DNA of 64,000 nt from DASUBV01 sp963822485 (GCA_963822485.1 CAWGHW010000031.1:1426001-1490000), one strand, 5' to 3'; positions 35,424 through 44,687 are shown, numbered from the stretch's first letter. Made by a program: numbers and translations. Notes: generated by a model from the letters alone, not told the origin.

Positions 35424-36227
35424 TTAGCCAGATCCAGGCTTTTGGCTACCCGGTACATTGCCAACATTGAACACAAACTGGTTCCTGTCGACGGGGAAGA
35501 TGGTCACCGTCAGCCGCAGCGGCACTTGGCCTTCCTCGTAGCCCGTCCGCCGTGTCTCGTAGACCGCGACGCTGCCATCGTCTGGCAAGTCGAAGAACGT
35601 GGTCTCAGGACTCTCGGGCGCACGCACCCTGAGCTCATCGCGGAAACCTACTTGCTTGATCCCGACTTTCTCTTCGAGGTACCGGACTGTCCCATCCGGA
35701 ATGTCCTTAGCCTCGATGAGCAGGCTGGCGCCGCGGGCGACCAGACTCATGGGGTAAAAGGTGGTTTGCAGCGACCAGGGCCGGTCATCTATGAAGCGCT
35801 GCTGGTGCCGACTGAGCACGGTGGCGCCCTTGCTCAGTCCCAGTTCGTCGGCCACCAGCGCGGTATCCGCCTGCTGGATCTCGATGCGCGGCTCCGATAC
35901 CCTCGCCTGCCTCTTGGTGGCCGCGACCTCCGACGCGTACGTCGCGCCCTCGCCACCGAAGCCGTTCGTGGTATCGAGACGGATGACGAACGGGTCGATC
36001 CGCACCACAAAGGTGCCCTGACCGGGCTTGGTCTCGATCAGGCGACGAGTGACCAGCCACCTGATCGCGTCGCGGATGGTGTTGCGCGACGCGCCGTACC
36101 GCTTGCCGAGCTCTCCTTCGGAGGGCAGGGGCATGGCATCGCCCTCTGGAGTGGTACCTCCGAGCTCCCTCGCTTCGATCTTCTTCTGCAAGTCGTCGGC
36201 GATCTTGCGGTACAAGGGATCGGGCAT
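35424..36227 (-). CDS. GntR/HutC-family regulator with UTRA domain, copy 1
   Basis: 267-aa regulator. N-terminal winged helix (LYRKIADDLQKKIEARELG, PLPSEGELGKRYGASRNTIRDAIRWL with the recognition helix) and C-terminal UTRA effector domain (SRHQQRFIDDRPWSLQTTFYPM, DLPDDGSVAVYETRRTGYEE, FPVDRNQFVFNVGNVP). Start ATG 36227 has GGAGG with ideal spacing. Followed by the MFS gene on the same strand. Its promoter contains the TACCAA-N3-TTGGTA element found elsewhere in this cluster. Confidence 0.88.
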   Translation of the reverse strand: MPDPLYRKIADDLQKKIEARELGGTTPEGDAMPLPSEGELGKRYGASRNTIRDAIRWLVTRRLIETKPGQGTFVVRIDPFVIRLDTTNGFGGEGATYASEVAATKRQARVSEPRIEIQQADTALVADELGLSKGATVLSRHQQRFIDDRPWSLQTTFYPMSLVARGASLLIEAKDIPDGTVRYLEEKVGIKQVGFRDELRVRAPESPETTFFDLPDDGSVAVYETRRTGYEEGQVPLRLTVTIFPVDRNQFVFNVGNVPGSQKPGSG

Positions 36228-36288
36228 CTCGCCTCCAAGCGTCCCGGCGACCACCCCGGTTGCGCACGTCTCTGGACTGGTCGCCCTG

Positions 36289-36303
36289 TACCAAAGGTTG
36301 GTA
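36289..36303. promoter_or_regulatory. Palindrome TACCAA-AGG-TTGGTA upstream of GntR copy 1
   Basis: Six-base perfect arms with a 3-nt centre, 62 bp before the GntR 1 start, followed by TGGCTCC and then a block ending GGTCTGATCCTAGCAGT. The same combination occurs at 37339. Candidate operator for one or more of the three GntR proteins. Confidence 0.6.
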
Positions 36304-36400
36304 TGGCTCCAATTGCTGGTCTAGTAGGTCTGATCCTAGCAGTACTTGCCTCTGACTGGCGTGAAGTGGCGAGCCAGTCGCGCGGTTTCGTGCGACGTCG

Positions 36401-37196
36401 TTAGGGAGCGGCCAGCCATCCACTGGCAGGGACCTGGCCGGCGGTCATGACGAACTCGTTCCGGTCAGCCGGGTAGGTCGTGATTGTGACCAGGAACGGC
36501 TCGCCAGTCTGCGCGTAGCCCGTTCGCGTGATCTGGACGATGGCGATGCGCCCGTCATCGGGCAATCCGAAGAACATCGACTCCGCTGCGTCTGGAGCCC
36601 GGACGATGAACCTGTCGCGCCAGCCGGCTTCCTTGATGCCGAGGGCTTGCTCGACGTAGGCGACGACGCCTTCAGGGATGTCCACGGCCTGGATGAGCAT
36701 TGACGCGCCCTGCTCGGCCAGGCGCATCGGGTAGTACGAGGTCTGGAGCGACCAGGGCGTGCCGTCAATGAAACGCTGCTGGTGGCGGCTCAGGAGGCTG
36801 GTTTCTTCTGGAACCCTCAGTTCCCAGGCCACCGGACCGGTTGCTCGCTGGATCTCTACCCGTGGAGTCGAGACCGAGGGTCTCCTGCTCGGGGGCGCCG
36901 ACCTCGGATGCGTAGGTGGCGGTCTCAGCATTCGGCCCTGCTCCGATCTCGGAGGACAGGCGCGTGACAAACGGGTCAGGCTGTCGGGCAACGAAGGTTC
37001 CCTTGCCCGCCCTGGTCACGACCAGGCCACGGGTGGCCAGCCACTTGACGGCGTCGCGGACCGTGTTCCGGGACGCATTGTAGGTTTCGCGCAGCTCAAG
37101 TTCGGTGGGTAGGGCCACGTCCCCGCTGCCTAGTTCACCTGACTCGATCTTCTGGCGCAGGTCTTCGGCGATCTGCCGCCACATCGGATCGGGCAT
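36401..37196 (-). CDS. GntR/HutC-family regulator with UTRA domain, copy 2 (frameshift)
   Basis: Paralogue of copies 1 and 3, about 264 aa when corrected. The N-terminus MPDPMWRQIAEDLRQKIESG to SEVGA (DNA-binding half) is in one frame; the UTRA half (STPRVEIQRA, SRHQQRFIDGTPWSLQTSYY, LPDDGRIAIVQITRTGYA, ADRNEFVMTAGQVP) is in another. The break lies in a run of five C on the coding strand (36891-36895), where removing one base restores GAPSRRPSVSTPRVEIQ, as in the paralogues. Sequence error is more likely than real decay. ATG start 37196. Confidence 0.82.
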
Positions 37197-37223
37197 CCGG
37201 CCGCCTTTCCCAGGACCCAGCTA

Positions 37224-37256
37224 TACCAACGGGTGGGCTTAATGGTCAGGCTAGAA
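37224..37256 (-). promoter_or_regulatory. Shared GntR-cluster element upstream of GntR copy 2
   Basis: Plus-strand TACCAACGGGTGGG followed by ATGGTCAGGCTAGAA, 28 bp before the start of copy 2. On the minus strand this reads CTGACC, an 18-bp spacer and TATAGC, an acceptable promoter, with the CCAAC/TGGG element overlapping the -10 region as expected for a repressor site. Confidence 0.5.
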
Positions 37257-37338
37257 CTATCCCTTCAGCCTGGCCGGTACAGATAGCTGGGACATATGCC
37301 TTGTGTTGGATCTTGACTGCTGTCAGCATGAAAATCAG

Positions 37339-37390
37339 TACCAAACGTTGGTATGGCTCCAACGGATGGGTTGATGGGTCTGATACTAGC
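37339..37390. promoter_or_regulatory. Double operator-like element upstream of the small membrane protein
   Basis: TACCAA-ACG-TTGGTA (37339-37353), then TGGCTCC, CCAACGGATGGG (37359-37370) and GGGTCTGATACTAGC. It combines the two versions of the element found separately upstream of GntR copies 1 and 3. It lies 148 bp before the membrane-protein start and could act on either strand. Confidence 0.55.
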
Positions 37391-37537
37391 AGTCCTTGCG
37401 CATGGGTCGGCAAGGACATGCCCAATCAGGCTCGCACCTAACCGATTGGGTTCTACCACAAAACGGCGCAAAAACCGCCGAAGGGAGCAAAACGGAACCA
37501 AGACCAGCCGCCGGCCGGGTTTGAAAGGGGATCAGCC

Positions 37538-37843
37538 ATGGCAGCAGCTATCGAGGCGATCGTGTTCGCCGGAGCCGCAGGGTTCGCGGTCATCGTCGTC
37601 GCCACCATCCTGGTAATCATCGGGGTCCGTCAGGAGGAGTACTTCCTGAACGGCGACGTGGACGAGAACGGACGCCGGACGTTCGAGGACCGGGAGCCGC
37701 CCACGGTCCTGGCCCTGCTGGCCCGGCGGATACTCCGCGCCAACTTCCAGCCGATGCCCGACAAGCTGCCGCGGCGGCTGGAGGACCCCGACGACGAGCC
37801 GCCGTGGTACGAGCGGCCGCCGGTTGGTCCCAGAGCCCGCTGA
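37538..37843 (+). CDS. Small single-pass membrane protein in GntR cluster
   Basis: 101 aa with one strong membrane helix (residues 6-29, IEAIVFAGAAGFAVIVVATILV) and a charged, proline-rich cytoplasmic-looking tail (NGRRTFEDREPPTVLALLAR, DDEPPWYERPPVGPRAR). No known function. Its position between GntR regulators resembles arrangements in actinobacterial integrative elements, where small membrane proteins sit next to GntR/KorSA-like regulators; this is only suggestive, since no integrase or FtsK/TraB gene is present. Start ATG 37538; a GAAAGGGG sequence precedes it. Confidence 0.65.
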   Translation: MAAAIEAIVFAGAAGFAVIVVATILVIIGVRQEEYFLNGDVDENGRRTFEDREPPTVLALLARRILRANFQPMPDKLPRRLEDPDDEPPWYERPPVGPRAR

Positions 37844-37913
37844 TGCCCAGGTCCCGCCGCGAGGGCCGTGCCGCACCGTCGCTGGGGCGCGGTGCGGCAC
37901 GGCCGGCGACTGG

Positions 37914-38729
37914 CTAGCCCGCCTCGGCCGCAGATGGCGGCGCGGCGGTCGGCTCTTCTGGCGGAAGTTTGCCCACCGTCATGACGAACTGGTTGCGGTC
38001 GGCCGGATACGTAGTGACCGTGACCCGCAATGGACGGCCGTCCTCGTCGTAGCCGGTCCGGATGATCTCGAAGACGCTGATGCGCCCGTCGTCGGGCAAG
38101 CTGAAGAAGATGGACTCGGTGGTGTCGGGCCCACGGACGGTGAACCGGTCGCGCCAGCCAACCTGCCTGAGGCCGAGCGCTTGCCCGATGTAGGCGACGA
38201 CGCCTTCCTGGATGTCATCGGCCTGGATCAGGCGGGTAGCGCCTCTCTCGATAAATTCCATCGGATAGAACGAGGTCTGGAGCGACCATGGAAGGTCGTC
38301 GATGAACCGTTCCTGATGCCGGCTGATGACACTAGTGCCCTCGGCCAGTCGCAGTTCGCTCGCCACGAGGGTGCTCGCGCGCTGGATCTCGATCCGAGGT
38401 GACGTGACAACAGGCTTTCGGCTTCTGGCGGTGATCTCAGAGAGGTACGCGGTTTCCTCCGCGTCGGGCCCGGCTCCGAAACCTGTCGAGAGGGTGGTCA
38501 CGAAGGGATCGATCTTCTGGACCACAAACGTGCCGCGGCCCGGCCTGGTGATCACTAGGCCGCGAGTGACCAGCCACTTGACCGCATCGCGGACCGTGTG
38601 CCTTGAGGCGTCGTAGGTGTCTCGGAGTTCAAGCTCGGTGGGGAGAGGCTTCCCGCCGCTGCCCAACCCGCCGGCTTCGATCTTGACGCGCAGGTCCTCG
38701 GCGATCTGCCGCCACATCGGCTCAGCCAT
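37914..38729 (-). CDS. GntR/HutC-family regulator with UTRA domain, copy 3
   Basis: 271-aa intact paralogue. DNA-binding half: MAEPMWRQIAEDLRVKIEAG, LPTELELRDTYDASRHTV and RDAVKWLVTRGLV. UTRA half: SRHQERFIDDLPWSLQTSFY, LPDDGRISVFEIIRTGYDE and ADRNQFVMTVGKLPPEE. Start ATG 38729 has GGAGG seven bases upstream; an adjacent GTG at 38732 is in frame but badly spaced. Closest to copy 2. The promoter carries the CCCAACGGATGGG element. Confidence 0.88.
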   Translation of the reverse strand: MAEPMWRQIAEDLRVKIEAGGLGSGGKPLPTELELRDTYDASRHTVRDAVKWLVTRGLVITRPGRGTFVVQKIDPFVTTLSTGFGAGPDAEETAYLSEITARSRKPVVTSPRIEIQRASTLVASELRLAEGTSVISRHQERFIDDLPWSLQTSFYPMEFIERGATRLIQADDIQEGVVAYIGQALGLRQVGWRDRFTVRGPDTTESIFFSLPDDGRISVFEIIRTGYDEDGRPLRVTVTTYPADRNQFVMTVGKLPPEEPTAAPPSAAEAG

Positions 38730-38758
38730 CACCCTACCTCCCGCACGAACCCAGACAT

Positions 38759-38800
38759 CCCAACGGATGGGTCAGATAGGTCGACTAGAACCGTACCTGG
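38759..38800 (-). promoter_or_regulatory. Shared GntR-cluster element upstream of GntR copy 3
   Basis: CCCA-ACGGA-TGGG (38759-38771) followed by AGGTCGACTAGAACC, 30 bp before the start of copy 3. CCAACGGATGGGT is identical to the site at 37359. Consistent with auto- or cross-regulation inside the cluster. Confidence 0.55.
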
Positions 38801-38893
38801 GTCGGACGGCCCAGAGCGGCCATCGGAGGACCTAGGTGCGGCGCGGCCATCGGATTCAGGCGACTGTCAGCGGGCGACATTAAGATCAGCAGC

Positions 38894-39970
38894 GTGCAAG
38901 ACACCAGCCCCGTGCAGGCCAGCGGCAGTCAGGCCAGTGAAGTTCCGGCGTTCCCCTGGCCGGTCGGGAGCGCCACCGGGGTCGGATCCATGCCGGGCGC
39001 CGACCCGCAGGAGGCCTGCGCGGTGGTTATGGGCGAGTTGCCCGACTTCCCTTTCCTGCCGGAACTCCCCGGCCGCGGGGTCGGTGCCGACATGATCGGC
39101 CGGACGGCGGCGCTGCTGGTGGACCTGCCGGTGGAGACGACGCCGCGGGGCTGGAAGTTCGCGACGCATCCCGGAAAAGACCAGCGGCGGGCGGCATCGT
39201 TCCTCAGCTTTGACCTGGATGCGCTCCAGGTGGCGGCCGACGGATATAGCGGTGCGCTGAAGATCTCGGTCTGCGGGCCGCTGACGCTGGCCGCCCGGAT
39301 CGAGCTGAGCCGGACCCAGAATCCGGCCCTGGCCGACGAGGGGGCGCTGGCCGACCTGACGGCCTCGCTGGCCGAGGGCGTGGCGGCGCTGGTGCGGCAG
39401 GTGGGCGAGCGGGTGCCGGCGGCGACGGTGCTGCTCCAGGTGGACGAGCCGTCGCTGCTGGCGGTGCTGGCCGGGCGGATCCGGACGGCCAGCGGGCTGA
39501 ACGTCGTCCGGGCGCTGGACGAGACCGTGGCCAGCGCGACGCTGCGCGCGGTGCTGGAGGCCGCGGGGGCCTACACGGTGGTGCACTGCTGTGCGGCGGG
39601 CCTCCCGTTCCTCTTCATCCGGGATACGGGCGCGCGGGCGGTGAGCTTCGACCTGGAGCTGGTGGGCCGGGGGGACGAGGACGCGGTGGCGGAGGTGGCC
39701 GAGAGCGGGCTGGGGCTGCTGGTGGGGGCGGTGCCGACGGCGGTCGACAGCCAGGCGGCGCCGCGCCCGCCGCGGGACACGGCGGAGGCGGTGGTGACGT
39801 TGTGGCGGCGGATGACGCTGGACCCGAGCCGGCTGGCGGAGCAGGTGGTGGTCACGCCGGCCTGCGGCCTGGCCGGGCTGTCCCCGGAGGACGCCCGCGC
39901 GACGCTCGAGCACTGCCGGGAGGCGGCGCGGATCGTGCCCGAGATGATCGTGGAGGGGGAGGCTCAGTGA
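38894..39970 (+). CDS. Vitamin B12-independent methionine synthase family protein
   Basis: 358-aa protein with the C-terminal MetE-type barrel. WPVGSATGVGSMPG at the N-terminus, VDEPSLLAVLAG, the zinc-ligand region VVHCCAAGLPF, and VVTPACGLAGLSPEDA with the terminal zinc cysteine are present. It lacks the MetE N-terminal half, as is common for the copy next to ligA in actinobacteria; the methyl donor and true role are unsettled. GTG start with TAAGAT 7 nt upstream indicates a leaderless transcript. In a typical actinobacterial order it would follow mnmA directly; here the MFS-GntR block intervenes. Confidence 0.85.
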   Translation: MQDTSPVQASGSQASEVPAFPWPVGSATGVGSMPGADPQEACAVVMGELPDFPFLPELPGRGVGADMIGRTAALLVDLPVETTPRGWKFATHPGKDQRRAASFLSFDLDALQVAADGYSGALKISVCGPLTLAARIELSRTQNPALADEGALADLTASLAEGVAALVRQVGERVPAATVLLQVDEPSLLAVLAGRIRTASGLNVVRALDETVASATLRAVLEAAGAYTVVHCCAAGLPFLFIRDTGARAVSFDLELVGRGDEDAVAEVAESGLGLLVGAVPTAVDSQAAPRPPRDTAEAVVTLWRRMTLDPSRLAEQVVVTPACGLAGLSPEDARATLEHCREAARIVPEMIVEGEAQ

Positions 39971-39986
39971 GCGAGCGGGGAACACA

Positions 39987-42167
39987 GTGAGCGAGCCAGA
40001 AGCGGCGGTTACCGAGCAGGAGGTCCCGGAGCTGGCCGACCCGAGCCCGGAGGTTCAGCACCGGCATGCGGAGCTGTCGGACGACCTGAACATGCACCTC
40101 TACCGCTACCACGTGCTCGACTCGCCGCTGATCTCAGACGCGGAATACGACCAGATGATGCGGGAGCTGCGCGACATCGAGGAGCGGTTCCCGCAGCTGC
40201 GGACGCCGGACTCGGCCTCGCAGAAGGTCGGCGGGACGATCTCGACGGACTTCGCCGCGGTGGACCACCTCCAGCGGCTGCTGAGCCTGGACAACGCGTT
40301 CTCGGCCGAGGAGCTGGACGCCTGGGCGGCGCGGGCGGAGCGGCTCGGCGGGGCGGGACCCTACCTGTGCGAGCTGAAGATCGACGGGCTGGCGATCGCG
40401 CTGGTCTACCGGAACGGGCGGCTGGTCCGGGCGGCGACCCGCGGCGACGGCGTGACGGGCGAGGACGTGACGCCGAACATCAAGACGATCGCGGTGGTGC
40501 CGGACCGGCTCTCGGGGTCGGGCTGGCCGGAGACGATCGAGGTCCGCGGCGAGGTCTTCCTGCCGGTGGCGGCGTTCCAGGAGCTGAACGAGCGGCTGAC
40601 CAGCGACGGCAAGGCGGCATTCGCCAACCCGCGGAACTCGGCGGCCGGGTCGCTGCGCCAGAAGGATCCGCGGATCACGGCCAGCCGGGCGCTGAGCATG
40701 CTGGTGCACGGGCTCTACGTGCCGGGCGGCTCGCCTGAGGCCGGCATGCCCGCCCCCGGGGACGCGGGGGCGGAGGCGGTGCCGGAGGCACCGGACACCC
40801 AGTCGGGCTGGTACGCCCGGCTGGCCGAGTGGGGCCTGCCGGTGAGCGATCAGTTCAAGGTGGTCGGCGACCTGGACGCGGTGCGCGAGTACGTCAGTCA
40901 CTTCGCGGAGCACCGCCACGATACGACGTATGAGATCGACGGCGTGGTGGTCAAGATCGACCGCCTGGACCTCCAGCGTCAGCTCGGGGCGACGAGCCGG
41001 GCACCGCGCTGGGCCATCGCCTACAAGTACCCGCCCGAGGAGGTCACGACCCGGCTGCTGGACATCGACGTGAACGTGGGCCGCACGGGCCGGGTCACGC
41101 CCTTCGCGATCATGGAGCCGGTCAAGGTCAGCGGGTCGACGGTGGACCGGGCCACGCTGCACAACGCTGACGAGGTGACCCGCAAGGGCGTGCTGATCGG
41201 CGACATGGTGATCCTGCGCAAGGCCGGCGACGTGATCCCCGAGGTGGTGGGCCCGGTCGCGGACCTGCGCACGGGCGCGGAACACGCCTTCGAGTTCCCG
41301 ACCCGCTGCCCGTCCTGCCAGACTCCGCTGGCCAGGGACGAGGGCGAGGTCGACTGGCGCTGCCCGAACACGGTGTCCTGCCCGGCCCAGCTGCGGGAGC
41401 GGCTGTTCCACCTGGCCGGGCGCGGCGCCCTGGACATCGAGGTGCTCGGCTACGAGGCGGCGGTGGCGCTGCTGGACTCGGGCCTGGTCACCGACGAGGG
41501 CGACCTGTTCGCGATCACGGAGGAGTCGCTGACGACGGCCCCGTTGTTCGTGAATAAGCAGGGCGCGCTGACGGTCAACGCGGTCAAGCTGCTGCAGAAC
41601 CTCGAGGACGCCCGCCGGCGGCCGCTGTGGCGGATCCTGGTCGCGCTGTCGATCCGGCACGTGGGGCCGACCGCGGCGCGGGCTCTGGCGGCGGCGTTCG
41701 GCTCGGTCGACGCGATCGCCCGGGCGTCGACCGAGGAACTGACGGCGGTAGCCGACGTGGGCCCGACGATCGCGCGGTCACTGCAGGACTGGTTCGCGGT
41801 GGACTGGCACGCCGCGATCGTGGACAAATGGCGCGCGGCCGGGGTGCAGCTGGCCCAGGAGGGCTGGGTCCCGCCGGCTCCGCCGGAAGCCCTGCTGCTG
41901 GCCGGCGTGACCGTGGTGCTGACCGGCACGCTGGCCAGCCGCACCCGCGACGAGGCAGCCGATGCGATCCGGGCGCTCGGCGGCAAGGTCTCCTCGTCGG
42001 TATCGAAGAAGACCCGGTTCGTGGTCGCGGGCGAGGAGGCCGGGTCAAAGCTGGACAAGGCGGCGGCCCTGGGCGTGCCGGTACTAGACGAGACGGGCCT
42101 CGGCGTGTTGCTCTCAGATGGTGTGGAAGCGGCGGCGGCGACCGCGATTCAGCAGGAGGACAGCTGA
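39987..42167 (+). CDS. ligA: NAD-dependent DNA ligase LigA
   Basis: 726-aa replicative DNA ligase. Adenylation domain with catalytic lysine 131 in CELKIDGLAIAL, preceded by the N-terminal Ia domain (YHVLDSPLISDAEYDQMM). OB domain, then a zinc finger (CPSCQTPLARDEGEVDWRC, CPAQ), helix-hairpin-helix repeats (RHVGPTAARALAAAFGS), and a C-terminal BRCT domain (GVTVVLTGTLASRTRDEA, GGKVSSSVSKKTRFVV). GTG start at 39987, 16 bp after the methionine-synthase-like gene. Confidence 0.97.
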   Translation: MSEPEAAVTEQEVPELADPSPEVQHRHAELSDDLNMHLYRYHVLDSPLISDAEYDQMMRELRDIEERFPQLRTPDSASQKVGGTISTDFAAVDHLQRLLSLDNAFSAEELDAWAARAERLGGAGPYLCELKIDGLAIALVYRNGRLVRAATRGDGVTGEDVTPNIKTIAVVPDRLSGSGWPETIEVRGEVFLPVAAFQELNERLTSDGKAAFANPRNSAAGSLRQKDPRITASRALSMLVHGLYVPGGSPEAGMPAPGDAGAEAVPEAPDTQSGWYARLAEWGLPVSDQFKVVGDLDAVREYVSHFAEHRHDTTYEIDGVVVKIDRLDLQRQLGATSRAPRWAIAYKYPPEEVTTRLLDIDVNVGRTGRVTPFAIMEPVKVSGSTVDRATLHNADEVTRKGVLIGDMVILRKAGDVIPEVVGPVADLRTGAEHAFEFPTRCPSCQTPLARDEGEVDWRCPNTVSCPAQLRERLFHLAGRGALDIEVLGYEAAVALLDSGLVTDEGDLFAITEESLTTAPLFVNKQGALTVNAVKLLQNLEDARRRPLWRILVALSIRHVGPTAARALAAAFGSVDAIARASTEELTAVADVGPTIARSLQDWFAVDWHAAIVDKWRAAGVQLAQEGWVPPAPPEALLLAGVTVVLTGTLASRTRDEAADAIRALGGKVSSSVSKKTRFVVAGEEAGSKLDKAAALGVPVLDETGLGVLLSDGVEAAAATAIQQEDS

Positions 42168-42333
42168 CCGGGCGGCCCGCCGGGTGGCGCGGGATGACCC
42201 GAGGGAGGGCCAGCGGCGATTATTGTAGCCAGGCGACTACGGAGAGACATGTAGTAACGGATAGTATGCAATCGGCTTCGAGAAGTTCGCTTGCCGCCGT
42301 AGGCTTGCGGACGAAGGACATTCGCGGCGCAAT

Positions 42334-42440
42334 CGGTTGCAGCACCGCAGTTGGCAACACCGCAGTTGGCAGCGCTGGAGCTGGCAAGACTGCAACTTGC
42401 AGCGACGAAGTATGCGGCACGGCAGTGTGCGGCAGTGAGG
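42334..42440 (+). repeat. Degenerate 15-nt tandem repeats before the GGDEF-EAL gene
   Basis: Two near-identical units ACCGCAGTTGGCAAC and ACCGCAGTTGGCAGC (42344-42373) followed by four to five decayed 15-nt units, ending 8 bp before the ATG at 42448. In every frame the period is five codons. The rest of the 280-bp spacer after ligA (42168-42333) holds no gene that I can recognise. Confidence 0.6.
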
Positions 42441-42447
42441 TTCGCCT

Positions 42448-44658
42448 ATGAAGGATCCGAACGACACGAGGGACATCGACCCCCGGGTCGGCTCGCCGCT
42501 GTGGATTCACCTGATGACGGTGACCGCGGTGGGCACGGTTGCCTTCAGCCTGGCCATGTTCCACCTGCACGGCGTCTTCACCCCGCACGGCCTGATCAGC
42601 CAGCCGGTGTTCTGGCTGCTCGCGGTGCTGATCGTGGTCGGCGAGATCTGGCCCATCATCACCCCCGGGCGGACCGGCCAGGATTCCCCGGTCGCCTCGG
42701 TGACCTTCAGCTTCGCGGTCCTTATCTTCTGGGGGCTCCCGGTCGCCCTGCTCCTGCGGGCGGCGTCCACGCTGGTCGTGGGCCTGGCCGAGCGCAAGGC
42801 CCTGAAGCGCTCCGCCTTCAACGCGGCCCAGGTGACGCTGAGCCTGACGGCGGCGGGCCTGGTCATGATGGCGTTTAACGTGCACGCCAGCCCGGCGAAG
42901 CCCTGGGATCCGGAGGGGCCCCACCTGTATGTGGTGGTGCCGGCCGCCCTGGCCTACTTCGCGGTGAAGTTCCTGCTGGTTACCTCGGCCGTCGCCCTGC
43001 ATGAGCGCACGCCGCTGCTCAAGACGCTGCGCGCCGCGCTGCCCTATCAGGCCTTCGTCAACCTGGTCCTGCTGGCCACCGCGCCACTGGTCGCGGTGGT
43101 CATGAGCGTGCACTCGGCGCTCCTGGTGCTGCTGTTCGCGTTCCCGCTGGCGGCCATCTACGTCAACGCGGCCATGTCGGTGCAGCGCGAGCACCAGGCC
43201 CATCATGACGAGCTGACCGGACTGGCCAACCGCAAGCTGCTGATCCGCCGGGTCAACGACGCGCTGGCCCAGGCGGCCAGGTCGCAGACCACGGTCGGCT
43301 TCCTGCTGCTGGACCTGGACCGGTTCAAGGAGGTCAACGACACCCTCGGGCACCCGGTCGGCGACCGGCTGCTGCGCTTCGTGGCCCAGCGGCTGACCCA
43401 CAGCGTGCGGCCGGGCGACATGGTGGCCCGGCTCGGCGGCGATGAGTTCGCGGTGCTGCTGCCGTCGGTGAAGGAGGCCAGCGGGGCCCGCGAGGTGGCG
43501 GCGCGGCTGCGGGCCGCGGTGTCTGAGCCGATCCGGATGGACGGGATGTCGTTCGACATCGAGGCCAGCGTCGGCATCGCGCTGTACCCGGGCGACGCCA
43601 CGGGCTTCGAGCAGCTGCTTCAGCATGCCGACGTGGCCATGTACCTGGCCAAGGAGCGCCGCAGTGGCGTGGAGCGGTACGTGGCCGACTCCGACCGCAA
43701 CTCCCCGGCCCGGCTGGCGCTGCTGGGTGACCTGCGCCGGGGCCTGGACCGCGGCGAGCTGGCCCTGCACTACCAGCCCAAGGTCTACCTGTCCGACCAG
43801 CGCACGGCGGGCATGGAGGCGCTGGTCCGCTGGCAGCATCCGGTGCGCGGGCTGATGAGCCCGGAGGAGTTCATCCCGCTCATCGAGCAGTCCTACCTGA
43901 TGCGCGAGCTGACCGCCTGCGTCATCGACATGGCGCTGGGCCAGGCCGCGCTGTGGTGGCAGGCCGGGATCTGCGTGCAGGTCTCGCTGAACGTGGCCGC
44001 GCGCGACGTGCTCGACAACGGGCTGGCTGACATCATCGGCCGCAGTCTCAGCCAGCATGGCCTGCCCGCCGAGGCACTGCTGCTGGAGATCGACGAGCGG
44101 GTGCTGACCAGCGAGCCGGCCCACGCGGTGGCGACCGCGGAGATGCTGGCGGCGCTCGGGGTGTCGCTCAGCCTGGATGACTTCGGCACGGGCTACTCCT
44201 CCCTGGTGCGGCTCAAGCGGCTGCCGGTCAGCGAGGTCAAGATCGACTCGTCGTTCGTGGGCCGGCTGCTGCACTCGGCCGACGACCAGGTGATCGTGAA
44301 GTCGATCGTGGAGCTGGTCAGCGCCCTGGGCATCCGGTCGGTCGCCGAGGGCGTGGAGTCCGCCGACGTCGCGACGGCGCTGACCGCCATGGGCTGCGAC
44401 GCGGCCCAGGGCTGGTACTTCAGTAAGCCGCTCAGCGCGGTCTCGGCCACGGCCTGGCTGGCCGAGCGGGCCGGCCCGGCCGTGGAGCTGCCGTCGCGCG
44501 AGGCCATCGCCCCGGCGACCGCGGGCAAGCCCGCCACCACGACCGCGACCCCGCCGACCGGCTGGTTAGCCCGCCCCGGCGCCCAGGCTGTGCTGGCCCA
44601 GGGGGACAACCCCCTGCAACCCCCAGGCAGGGTGGTCGCCCCCCGGACCCCCCCGTAA
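42448..44658 (+). CDS. Membrane-bound GGDEF-EAL protein (c-di-GMP turnover), RmdB-like architecture
   Basis: 736 aa. Six to seven N-terminal helices (residues 19-250), a GGDEF diguanylate cyclase domain (HHDELTGLANRKLL, RLGGDEFAVLL at about 329-339), and an EAL phosphodiesterase domain with EALVRW, NVAARD, LLEIDE, DDFGTGYSSL, KID, AEGVE and QGWYFSKP. Both active sites look intact, so it could make and degrade c-di-GMP; the net activity cannot be told from sequence. Membrane-GGDEF-EAL organisation without PAS recalls Streptomyces RmdB. The proline/alanine-rich last 60 residues are disordered. Confidence 0.92.
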   Translation: MKDPNDTRDIDPRVGSPLWIHLMTVTAVGTVAFSLAMFHLHGVFTPHGLISQPVFWLLAVLIVVGEIWPIITPGRTGQDSPVASVTFSFAVLIFWGLPVALLLRAASTLVVGLAERKALKRSAFNAAQVTLSLTAAGLVMMAFNVHASPAKPWDPEGPHLYVVVPAALAYFAVKFLLVTSAVALHERTPLLKTLRAALPYQAFVNLVLLATAPLVAVVMSVHSALLVLLFAFPLAAIYVNAAMSVQREHQAHHDELTGLANRKLLIRRVNDALAQAARSQTTVGFLLLDLDRFKEVNDTLGHPVGDRLLRFVAQRLTHSVRPGDMVARLGGDEFAVLLPSVKEASGAREVAARLRAAVSEPIRMDGMSFDIEASVGIALYPGDATGFEQLLQHADVAMYLAKERRSGVERYVADSDRNSPARLALLGDLRRGLDRGELALHYQPKVYLSDQRTAGMEALVRWQHPVRGLMSPEEFIPLIEQSYLMRELTACVIDMALGQAALWWQAGICVQVSLNVAARDVLDNGLADIIGRSLSQHGLPAEALLLEIDERVLTSEPAHAVATAEMLAALGVSLSLDDFGTGYSSLVRLKRLPVSEVKIDSSFVGRLLHSADDQVIVKSIVELVSALGIRSVAEGVESADVATALTAMGCDAAQGWYFSKPLSAVSATAWLAERAGPAVELPSREAIAPATAGKPATTTATPPTGWLARPGAQAVLAQGDNPLQPPGRVVAPRTPP

Positions 44659-44687
44659 TGCGGTCGGCTGTTACCTAGAGCAGCCCC

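Noticed and set aside
33499..38893. Complete integrative element (AICE)
   Set aside because: No integrase, excisionase, replication or FtsK/TraB-type transfer gene is present; only regulators, an exporter and a small membrane protein.
42237..42476. Minus-strand cysteine-rich pentapeptide-like ORF (CQLRC repeats)
   Set aside because: The pattern results from the 15-nt tandem repeat read backwards; no ribosome site or homologous domain. Kept only as part of the minisatellite finding.
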